A stretch of 24,497 nt of DNA, from assembly GCA_964459095.1 (NCBI GenBank), contig CAYWKL010000014.1:1-24497 (forward strand), written 5' to 3'. A model generated the notes under the pieces. That model had not been told where the DNA came from. It worked only from the letters and a program-made list of their open reading frames with translations, and did no database searches. Position 1 is the stretch's first letter. Every line of letters starts with the position of its first letter. This stretch comes from CAYWKL01 sp964459095. Lineage in GTDB: Bacteria > Patescibacteriota > Microgenomatia > Daviesbacterales > UBA10151. Below are positions 7,939 to 14,338 of the stretch, piece after piece. A program made the position numbers and the translations under genes.

Positions 7939-9072
7939 ATGAGAGTCACAGTTAAAGGAGTTGGAATTACAAAGTTTGGAGAACTTTGGGATAAAACATT
8001 AGAGGATTTGATTTTAGATGCATCAGCTCAGGCAATAAAGTCAGCAAATCTGGATAGCAAAAAAATTGATGCGGTTTTTGTAGCAAATATGCTTTATGGG
8101 TCTTTGGCTAATCAAGAGCATTTAGGAGCGCTAGTAACAACTTTACTAGGCATTAATTCTCCTGGTTTTAGGGTTGAGGGAGCTTGTGCTTCAGGTGGGC
8201 TAGCAATTCATTTGGCAGCTAATTCTATTCAATCTGGACAGTACAAAAATATTTTAGTTGTAGGAGCAGAAAAAATGACTGATTTTCCTTCAAATGAAAT
8301 AAGCAAACTGTTAATGGGAGCTGGGGCAGAAGATGAAAGGTCAGCAGGTTTAACTTTCCCAGGGTTGTATGCATTGCTTGCAAAAGCGCATATGAGCGAG
8401 TTTGGAACAACAAGTAAGAATTTAGCCTCTGTAAGTGTAAAAAACCATTTCCATGCATCTTTGAATGAAAATGCACAGTATCCTTTTAGTATAGATGTGG
8501 AGAAAGTAATGAGTAGTACTATGATTGCTGAACCCCTAACACTTCTGGATTCTTCTCCAATTACTGATGGAGCTGCAGCAATACTTCTTTCCTCAGATTA
8601 TAAAAGTGGTAATGTTTATATATCTGCAAGTGAGGTCTCAACAGATACTTTAGGTTTATCAGGGAGAGATAGTTTAACAGAACTTAAAGCAACTGAACTT
8701 GCTGTTAAAAAAGCATATGAAAATTCTGGCATTTCTCCAAAAGATATTTCTGTAGCAGAGGTTCATGACTGTTTTACAATTGCTGAAATTTTGGCTCTGG
8801 AGGATTTAGGATTTTGTAAAAAAGGTGAGGGAGGAGAGTTTGTTGAAGGAGGACACACAAGACTTGGTGGGAAAATGCCTATTAATACATCAGGAGGTTT
8901 AAAAGCCTGCGGTCATCCAGTTGGTGCAACAGGTGTGAAGCAAATTGTAGAACTAGCCTTGCAGCTGAGAGGTGCAGCCTCAAAAAGGCAGGTAGATAAT
9001 CCAAAGGCTGCGCTTGCGCAAAATGTGGGAGGAACAGGAGCAACAGTAGTTGTGACCATTTTGCAAAGATGA
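7939..9072 (+). CDS. Acetyl-CoA acetyltransferase (SCP2/archaeal-type thiolase)
   Basis: This 377-residue thiolase joins two acetyl-CoA to acetoacetyl-CoA. It has the nucleophilic Cys in VEGACASGG (C83), the His of EVHDCFT (H276) and the His of CGHPVGATG (H326). The C-terminal motif is QNVGGTGA instead of the CxG of degradative or PhaA thiolases, marking the SCP2/archaeal subgroup. The frame opens at a TTG at 7906, but those 11 codons are repeat-derived, so ATG 7939 (MRVTVKGVGIT) is the natural start. Its stop overlaps the start of the OB-fold gene (ATGA), consistent with a stoichiometric complex. Confidence 0.92.
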   Translation: MRVTVKGVGITKFGELWDKTLEDLILDASAQAIKSANLDSKKIDAVFVANMLYGSLANQEHLGALVTTLLGINSPGFRVEGACASGGLAIHLAANSIQSGQYKNILVVGAEKMTDFPSNEISKLLMGAGAEDERSAGLTFPGLYALLAKAHMSEFGTTSKNLASVSVKNHFHASLNENAQYPFSIDVEKVMSSTMIAEPLTLLDSSPITDGAAAILLSSDYKSGNVYISASEVSTDTLGLSGRDSLTELKATELAVKKAYENSGISPKDISVAEVHDCFTIAEILALEDLGFCKKGEGGEFVEGGHTRLGGKMPINTSGGLKACGHPVGATGVKQIVELALQLRGAASKRQVDNPKAALAQNVGGTGATVVVTILQR

Positions 9073-9371
9073 ATAACTCACCAGTAAAAAATTGGAGAGA
9101 TAGTAAAAAACTGCACAGTAGCTTTAATAAAAAAGGCAAACTTTTGGTGTGGACAAAGATTTATGCTGCACCAGCAGGCTTTGAACATGAAGCGCCTTAT
9201 TTTAGTGGAATTGTAGAATTTGAAGATAAATCTAGAAGTGCTGTGCAGATTGTAGATGTAAAAGAAGAGGATTTAAAAATAGGCCTAGAAGTGGAAACTG
9301 TAGTAAGAAGAGTAGGCTCATTTGAACCTGAGTCAGTTATTGACTATACTATAAAGGTTAGACCTGCCTAA
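9069..9371 (+). CDS. DUF35 OB-fold protein, thiolase/HMG-CoA synthase partner, without zinc ribbon
   Basis: A 100-residue protein with the OB-fold part of the DUF35 family: TKIYAAPAGFEHEAPYFSGIVEFED (about 29-53) followed by QIVDVKEEDLKIGLEVE (60-76). In archaea this partner bridges thiolase and HMG-CoA synthase and helps shuttle the CoA thioester. Family members usually start with a rubredoxin-like zinc ribbon carrying two CxxC pairs; here the N-terminus is only about 25 residues and the whole protein has no cysteine. The start overlaps the thiolase stop by 4 nt, supporting co-translation with its expected partner. Confidence 0.85.
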   Translation: MNNSPVKNWRDSKKLHSSFNKKGKLLVWTKIYAAPAGFEHEAPYFSGIVEFEDKSRSAVQIVDVKEEDLKIGLEVETVVRRVGSFEPESVIDYTIKVRPA

Positions 9372-9376
9372 GGTCT

Positions 9377-10378
9377 ATGAATAAAAACTCAAAAATAACA
9401 TATTCTGCTCCTGGGAAGATTCATTTTTTAGGTGAACACACAGTAGTTCATGGCAAACCCGCACTTTTAGCAGCAACAAATTTGCGGATTGCTGTTACAA
9501 TATCACACCTCCGAGGTGTAACATCGGCTTCAAAAGATAGCTCAAAAGAGGTTAAAAGACTGCGTGAAACTGTAGAGAATGTTGTTAAAAATAAATTTAA
9601 GCTAAAAAAAATACCTGCTTATACTGCAGACATTAGATCTCAAATCCCTATTGGAGCTGGGATGGGTTCATCTGCTGCTTCCTCAAGTGCATATCTTGCT
9701 TCCCTCTTAACTTTTTTAAAAATTGACTGGGATTTAAATTTAATCAATGAGTTAGCCTACGAATGCGACAAAGTTTTTAACGGAAACCCTTCTGGAGGAG
9801 ATAATACTACAGTAGTAAAGGGGGGATTTATCTGGTTTAGAAAGGAAGCTGATTATTTAAAAATTTTTAGCCCTTTACCTTTTAGCCTTCACCCTAGAGT
9901 TAAGCCTTTTTTAACTATAGATTCAGGCAAACCAGTGGAAAGCACTGCAGAAATGGTAGCTAAAGTTAAAGCTAAACTTTATAAATCAAGCAAACCTAAT
10001 CCCGACTTGTCAATAGACTTCCAACCCCGAGTTGTCAAGCTATTTGATCACCAAGAGCAATTAGTCAAAGATCTTGCAAGAGCTTTAAAAGAAGGTAATG
10101 AAGACTTATTAATAAAAGTAATTAGATTAGGAGAGAAAAATTTGGAAAAATTAGGAGTTGTTGGAAAAATTGCTAAATCTATAATAAGAGAAATAGAAAA
10201 AATAGGAGGAGCTGGAAAAATTATGGGAGGAGGAGGAATCTCAGAAGGCTCTGGAATGCTTTTAGCCTATCATAAAAATCCAAAAAAACTGGAAACTCTT
10301 TCAAAAAAGGAGAACTGGAAAAGTGTTAAAATAAAATTAGGCGGAGAGGGATTAAGAAAAGAAAGGGTGTCAAGCTAA
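9377..10378 (+). CDS. mvk: Mevalonate kinase
   Basis: A 333-residue GHMP kinase that phosphorylates mevalonate to mevalonate 5-phosphate. It has the N-terminal substrate-binding SAPGKIHFLGEHTVVHG (10-26), the ATP loop PIGAGMGSSAASSSA (91-105), the NGNPSGGDN segment with the catalytic Asp region (135-143) and a C-terminal Gly-rich KIMGGGG motif. Two stretches look like repeat insertions kept in frame: residues 43-48 (SHLRGV) from a palindrome at 9505-9519, and 208-220 (NPDLSIDFQPRVV) from the dimeric repeat at 9997-10034. The length remains normal and no motif is disrupted, so the enzyme is probably active. Confidence 0.9.
   Translation: MNKNSKITYSAPGKIHFLGEHTVVHGKPALLAATNLRIAVTISHLRGVTSASKDSSKEVKRLRETVENVVKNKFKLKKIPAYTADIRSQIPIGAGMGSSAASSSAYLASLLTFLKIDWDLNLINELAYECDKVFNGNPSGGDNTTVVKGGFIWFRKEADYLKIFSPLPFSLHPRVKPFLTIDSGKPVESTAEMVAKVKAKLYKSSKPNPDLSIDFQPRVVKLFDHQEQLVKDLARALKEGNEDLLIKVIRLGEKNLEKLGVVGKIAKSIIREIEKIGGAGKIMGGGGISEGSGMLLAYHKNPKKLETLSKKENWKSVKIKLGGEGLRKERVSS
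9505..9519. repeat. REP-like palindrome, family C, inside mevalonate kinase
   Basis: ACACCTCCGAGGTGT is a near-perfect palindrome (7-bp arms around one C) followed by AAC. It resembles CACCCGGAGGGTG-TTAAC at 10381 and, more loosely, the palindrome flanking the transposase at 20308 and 21017. Confidence 0.6.
9997..10034 (+). repeat. Dimeric palindromic repeat, family B, copy 2 (in mevalonate kinase)
   Basis: TAATCCCGACTTG (9997-10009) and CAACCCCGAGTTG (10022-10034) are diverged copies of the family B unit with the same 25-nt period. They are translated as NPDLSIDFQPRVV, in the same frame as copy 1. Confidence 0.65.
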
Positions 10379-10380
10379 AT

Positions 10381-10393
10381 CACCCGGAGGGTG
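10381..10393. repeat. REP-like palindrome, family C, between mevalonate kinase and HD gene
   Basis: CACCCGGAGGGTG (5-bp arms) sits in the 29-nt gap before the HD-domain gene. Its right arm contains GGAGGGTG, which could act as a distant Shine-Dalgarno 14 nt from the ATG at 10408. Confidence 0.6.
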
Positions 10394-10407
10394 TTAACTA
10401 ACATAAA

Positions 10408-11502
10408 ATGGCAAAATTAGAACTACTTACTCCAGAGCAGATAAAAACCATTGATGAAACCTGTGGTTTAGAATTTAACAAACATACAAGAGGCAGATTA
10501 GATTCAGCTCATGGGACACTGCACCACAATAATGCTACAATTTTGGGCGATGCTTTGGCAGCTAAATGGGAGTTATCCAATGAAGAAAGATTAGCCTTAA
10601 GAGTGGGATTAAAACTCCATGATGTAATTAGAACTTCTGGTCAAGAAGAAGCAAATGTAAAAAGAGATAACGAGCAAAGTGCGATTATAGCAAAAGGTGT
10701 GTTAGAAGATCTAAATGATTCAGGTAGGTTGCTTACTTCTGAGGATCAAAGAAAAGCCGTACAAGAAGCTGTGGCACGTCACGGGGAGTCACCTTGGAGA
10801 GAAGTAAGAGAAATTGGAGAGAATTTTCCATCCAGAGCCAGAGCTATATTATTCACAGCAGACAAGTTTGAACAAATAGATCCTACACCAGTTGGAATAA
10901 GAAGATCATTATTTGTTTCCGGCAAAAGAATGGAAGATGAAAAAGAGGGTGATCTTAGAGAATTTCATTTTGATCCAATAAATCCTACAGCCAGATTAAA
11001 AGTTTTTGTTTATGAAAGTATTATCAGACTGACACATGTCACACCTGAGTCGATTTATCCAGAAGACATACAAATTGCATTAAAGCCCTTGTTCTTAAGA
11101 CAAAGAGCACTAGTTGCTTCAGTTGCAAGGGCAATTGGTTTTGAGACAATTGAAGATATAGCTCAATCAATTTTAGCAACAAGAAATGAAAAAGGAGCAA
11201 ATCTTCTTCAGGCAAGGGGGATAAAGTATCCTGAAAAAGTTGAAGAGTATAGAAGCACAATCATTAAGTTTAGCGGATTAACTGATAAATTATTAAAAAC
11301 ACCAAGCAGTGATGGAATAAGTTCTGCAAAGGAAATAGTTTTATTTTTTAGCAGTAAATGGAGAAATAAAAATTTGGAAGAGGTTTTAAGAGATTGGCAA
11401 CCTAAAGGTAGTTATGCAAGAAAGTTTAAAAGTCAGGCGCTAGACTATGTAAGAGGTAAATGGGCAGAAAATCTAGCTAGAGAAATATTGAAGGCTGCAT
11501 GA
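10408..11502 (+). CDS. HD-domain hydrolase embedded in the mevalonate operon
   Basis: A 364-residue soluble protein. The N-terminal half has metal-binding signatures of the HD phosphohydrolase superfamily: His in LDSAHGTLHH (35-40), the HD doublet in LKLHDVIR (H71, D72), His in ARHGESP (H125) and Asp in FTADKFEQ (D152). The C-terminal half (about 190-364) is helical and unrecognised. The gene is wedged between the two kinases, 29 nt after mevalonate kinase and overlapping the next kinase by ATGA, so it is surely co-transcribed with them. It is not a known pathway step. A phosphatase, phosphodiesterase or nucleotide-sensing role in isoprenoid metabolism is conceivable but unproven. Confidence 0.75.
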   Translation: MAKLELLTPEQIKTIDETCGLEFNKHTRGRLDSAHGTLHHNNATILGDALAAKWELSNEERLALRVGLKLHDVIRTSGQEEANVKRDNEQSAIIAKGVLEDLNDSGRLLTSEDQRKAVQEAVARHGESPWREVREIGENFPSRARAILFTADKFEQIDPTPVGIRRSLFVSGKRMEDEKEGDLREFHFDPINPTARLKVFVYESIIRLTHVTPESIYPEDIQIALKPLFLRQRALVASVARAIGFETIEDIAQSILATRNEKGANLLQARGIKYPEKVEEYRSTIIKFSGLTDKLLKTPSSDGISSAKEIVLFFSSKWRNKNLEEVLRDWQPKGSYARKFKSQALDYVRGKWAENLAREILKAA

Positions 11503-12503
11503 AATCTAAAGTAACAGTTTCAGCACCAGGTAAATTAATGTTATACGGCGAGCATTCTGTGGTTTATGACAGGCCTTGTATTGTTACAGCAGTAGATCAA
11601 AGAATGAAAGCAACACTTGAAAGATTAGATGAGGATTTTTTTATTCTTAATGCTCCTGATGTAGATATTAAAAACTACAAAAAGCCTATGAAAGATTTAG
11701 GAAAAGGGGATATTCCTAAAGGAGCAAAATTTGTTGAACTTGCGGTTTTAAATTTTATTAGTAAATACCCGTTCAAAGGAGGAATTAAAGTAACTACAAA
11801 GAGTGAATTTTCTAGCAAGTATGGTTTTGGATCTTCCTCTGCTTCTACAGTTTGTACAATTTTTGGTTTATCCCAAATGTTATCTAAAAGTATTTCCAGT
11901 AAACAAATTTTTGAGATTTCATACAAAACTGTTTTAGATGTTCAAGGTAAAGGTTCCGGGTTTGATGTAGCAGCAGCAATTTATGGGGGAACTATTTATT
12001 ATTGGACAGGTGGCAAAATAATAAAGCCAATAAATGCTAAAGGTATGGATTTAATTGTAGGCTATTCTGGAAAAAAAATAGATACAGTAGCTATGATTGA
12101 TAAGGTTAAGAAACTTTCAGATAAATATCCAAAAGTAGTTGATGGGATTTATGACTCTATTACAAAAATAGTGGAAAATGTAAATAAGATTCTGAAGCCC
12201 TTCGGCCTTGCTCAGGGCGGGCAAGCTCAGAATGACAGGAAATGGGAAGCATTAGGTGAGTTGATGAATTTTAATCATGGGTATTTAGAATCCTTAGGAG
12301 TTTCTGATGTTAAGCTTTCTGAGATGCTCTATGCTGCAAAAAATGCAAGAGCTTATGGAGCTAAAATGTCTAGTGGTGGTGGAGACTCAATGATAGCTCT
12401 TGCACCAAAAGATAAAAAATTGGCTGTCGAAAAAGCAATTAAAAAATCTGGAGGAGAGATAGTAAAAGTAAAGCCAAATGCAGAAGGGGTAAGAGTAGAG
12501 TGA
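11499..12503 (+). CDS. GHMP kinase, probable phosphomevalonate kinase
   Basis: A 334-residue GHMP kinase with SAPGKLMLYGEHSVVYD (8-24), the ATP loop YGFGSSSASTV (108-118), VQGKGSGFDVAAAIYGG (148-164) and C-terminal KMSSGGGDS. The GSGFDVAAAIYG segment favours phosphomevalonate kinase (mevalonate 5-phosphate to 5-diphosphate) over a second mevalonate kinase, and this is the missing step between its neighbours. Similarity to mevalonate kinases at the N-terminus leaves some doubt. Residues 232-248 come from an in-frame GC-rich repeat (12187-12239). GAAGG precedes the ATG by 4 nt. The stop overlaps the GTG start of the decarboxylase. Confidence 0.75.
   Translation: MKSKVTVSAPGKLMLYGEHSVVYDRPCIVTAVDQRMKATLERLDEDFFILNAPDVDIKNYKKPMKDLGKGDIPKGAKFVELAVLNFISKYPFKGGIKVTTKSEFSSKYGFGSSSASTVCTIFGLSQMLSKSISSKQIFEISYKTVLDVQGKGSGFDVAAAIYGGTIYYWTGGKIIKPINAKGMDLIVGYSGKKIDTVAMIDKVKKLSDKYPKVVDGIYDSITKIVENVNKILKPFGLAQGGQAQNDRKWEALGELMNFNHGYLESLGVSDVKLSEMLYAAKNARAYGAKMSSGGGDSMIALAPKDKKLAVEKAIKKSGGEIVKVKPNAEGVRVE
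12187..12239 (+). repeat. Interspersed repeat, family A, copy 3, in frame within kinase gene
   Basis: A markedly GC-rich stretch with ATTCTGA/TCAGAAT ends (12189-12195 and 12227-12233), ending in AATGACAGG, is embedded in the kinase gene and read as KPFGLAQGGQAQNDRK. Base composition differs sharply from the surrounding coding sequence. Confidence 0.65.
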
Positions 12504-13477
12504 AAGCAACAGCAATTGCCCCAAGTAATATAGCATTAACAAAATATTGGGGTAAAAAAGATGAGAAACTAAGACTTCCTGAAAATGGTAGTATTGCCAT
12601 GTGCTTGTCAAATTTGACTACAACCACAACTGTTGAGTTTTCTCCTAAGTTTAAAAAGGATTCTGTTAGTATTAATGGTGAGATTGAAAAAGGAGAGGAG
12701 TCAAGAGCGGTTGAACATTTAGATAGAATTAGAAAAATTGCCAAAATTTCTGATAAAGCAAGAGTAGTTTCCATTAATAATTTTCCAAAAGGAACTGGAC
12801 TTTCCTCTTCTGCATCTGGATTCGCAGCATTAACTTTAGCAGGAGCTGTTGCAGCTGGTTTAGATCTTTCTGAGAAGGAGTTAAGTGTTTTAGCTCGGCA
12901 AGGTTCAGGCTCAGCTTGCAGATCTATTCCAGATGGATTTGTTGAGTGGCTTGATGGAAATACATCTGAGGAATCTTTTGCTAAAACAATCTTCCCTCCA
13001 GATTATTGGGACATAGTTGATATTGTAGCTGTTGTGTCAAGTGGGAAGAAAGAGGTTGCAACGTCAGCTGGTATGGGAAAAGCATCCTCCAGTCCTTTTC
13101 AAAAGGTAAGAGTTAAAGGGATGAGAGACAAAAATAAAAGACTAAAAGAATTAATTAAGGAGAAAAACTTTGGCGAATTTGGGGAGTTAATAGAAAAGGA
13201 AGCGTTAGAGCTTCATGCAATAATGCTTACGCAAACCCCATCCCTTTTATATTGGTTACCAGGAACTGTTGAGATTATGAGGAAAGTAAGATTTTTAAGA
13301 AATGAAGGATTGCCAGTATATTTTACTGTTAATACAGGGCAGGATATCCACTTGATCATTGAGAAGAAAAATCAAGAAAAGTTAATAAAACTTTTAAGAA
13401 AGGAACAAGTGGTTAAAAAAATTATCCCTAATGATCCAGGAATGGGAGCAAGATTCTCTGACAAGTACCTTTTTTAA
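12500..13477 (+). CDS. mvaD: Mevalonate-diphosphate decarboxylase family protein
   Basis: A 325-residue GHMP-superfamily decarboxylase expected to convert mevalonate 5-diphosphate plus ATP to isopentenyl diphosphate. Motifs: SNIALTKYWGKKD (9-21, with the Y-W-G-K phosphate-binding set), GLSSSASGFAAL ATP loop (100-111), GSGSACRSIPDGFVEW (135-150, with the conserved Arg). The usual catalytic Asp motif DAGPN is replaced by NTGQD at residues 278-282, so the Asp position is Asn. Start is GTG, overlapping the kinase stop, with an AGAAGGGG SD-like sequence upstream. The substrate (5-diphosphate or 5-monophosphate) should be regarded as open because of the altered motif. Confidence 0.85.
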   Translation: MKATAIAPSNIALTKYWGKKDEKLRLPENGSIAMCLSNLTTTTTVEFSPKFKKDSVSINGEIEKGEESRAVEHLDRIRKIAKISDKARVVSINNFPKGTGLSSSASGFAALTLAGAVAAGLDLSEKELSVLARQGSGSACRSIPDGFVEWLDGNTSEESFAKTIFPPDYWDIVDIVAVVSSGKKEVATSAGMGKASSSPFQKVRVKGMRDKNKRLKELIKEKNFGEFGELIEKEALELHAIMLTQTPSLLYWLPGTVEIMRKVRFLRNEGLPVYFTVNTGQDIHLIIEKKNQEKLIKLLRKEQVVKKIIPNDPGMGARFSDKYLF

Positions 13478-13486
13478 TTAGCTTTC

Positions 13487-13524
13487 CAATCCCGGATTGT
13501 CAAGGTAATTCCAAACCGGGATTG
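13487..13524. repeat. Dimeric palindromic repeat, family B, copy 3 (between convergent genes)
   Basis: CAATCCCGGATTG (13487-13499) and CAAACCGGGATTG (13512-13524), 25 nt apart, fill most of the 56-nt gap between the convergent decarboxylase and RnfD-like genes. It could serve as a bidirectional terminator-like structure, though there are no T-tracts directly after it. Confidence 0.75.
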
Positions 13525-13533
13525 TAGGTTCAA

Positions 13534-14337
13534 TTACCTTTGTCTAAAGAAAATCAGGTTTCCTAAAAGCAAGGTGGTTGCTAAAATGTCTGGAACAAAG
13601 GTCCTACCAGGAAGTGCGTGATTTACTAGCGCAAACGTAAGAGCAAGTGATATCAGCGCAATGAACCCTCCAAAAAAAACTTGTCTTCTTAAATTCAAAG
13701 GAGAAGTCATTGGTTCAGGCAACATTACTAAAGCAAAAAAAATAGTTCCTGGGTTTAAGAATAAATTAAAAAAAGAATTAATAGAAAAATTTCCAAAAAA
13801 CAAAACTGTTAAAAAGGTATAGGTAATAAAAAACGTAAGGATACTCCCAAATCTATTTAGTTTAAAGAAAGAGACAATTAGCGGGGAAAGCAAAGTTAAA
13901 AAAAATATAAAATTTTCAATGGTAAACTTAGTAGATATACTCTGAAATGAAACACCCCACCAACTTATCCCTAATCCAAATATCAAACCTCCTAAAACTA
14001 ACCCTGATGCAGCGGGATTTAAAATATGTCTTCCGTCTATTCTTAAGAAATTTTTTGTTCCCATAGATAAGGCAGAAATTACAAGTATTTGAAACCACAA
14101 AGCGTTTTGATCAGCAATTAAAGCAATTATTAGACCAGATACAAAAGCAGCCCAAGGAACAAAAAACTGCCTCCTTCTTATAAAGGTAAATAAAAGGTCA
14201 AAAATAGCACAAAACCCAACTGAGTAAACTAAAGTTAGAAACGTTTCTATTTGAGGGTATTTATAAAGGGCGCTTGCATAAATTAATCCTAAAGAGATAA
14301 CCATTAACACTTTAGGACTTTTTAAAGAAGCTCTCAT
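13534..14337 (-). CDS. RnfD/NqrB-family membrane protein
   Basis: A 267-residue protein with eight or more hydrophobic segments. DGRHILNPAASG (about 102-113 from this start) and LPEPMTSPLNLRRQ (about 205-218) match the conserved HxFNPAA and xDPxTSP signatures of RnfD/NqrB/RnfE-type electron-transport subunits; the Asp of DPxTSP is Glu here. No other Rnf or Nqr genes are in the window. The frame extends to 14388, but ATG 14337 begins 1 nt after the upstream gene's stop and is preferred. A flavin-linked membrane redox or transport role is inferred from family only. Confidence 0.75.
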   Translation of the reverse strand: MRASLKSPKVLMVISLGLIYASALYKYPQIETFLTLVYSVGFCAIFDLLFTFIRRRQFFVPWAAFVSGLIIALIADQNALWFQILVISALSMGTKNFLRIDGRHILNPAASGLVLGGLIFGLGISWWGVSFQSISTKFTIENFIFFLTLLSPLIVSFFKLNRFGSILTFFITYTFLTVLFFGNFSINSFFNLFLNPGTIFFALVMLPEPMTSPLNLRRQVFFGGFIALISLALTFALVNHALPGRTFVPDILATTLLLGNLIFFRQR

Positions 14338-14338
14338 A

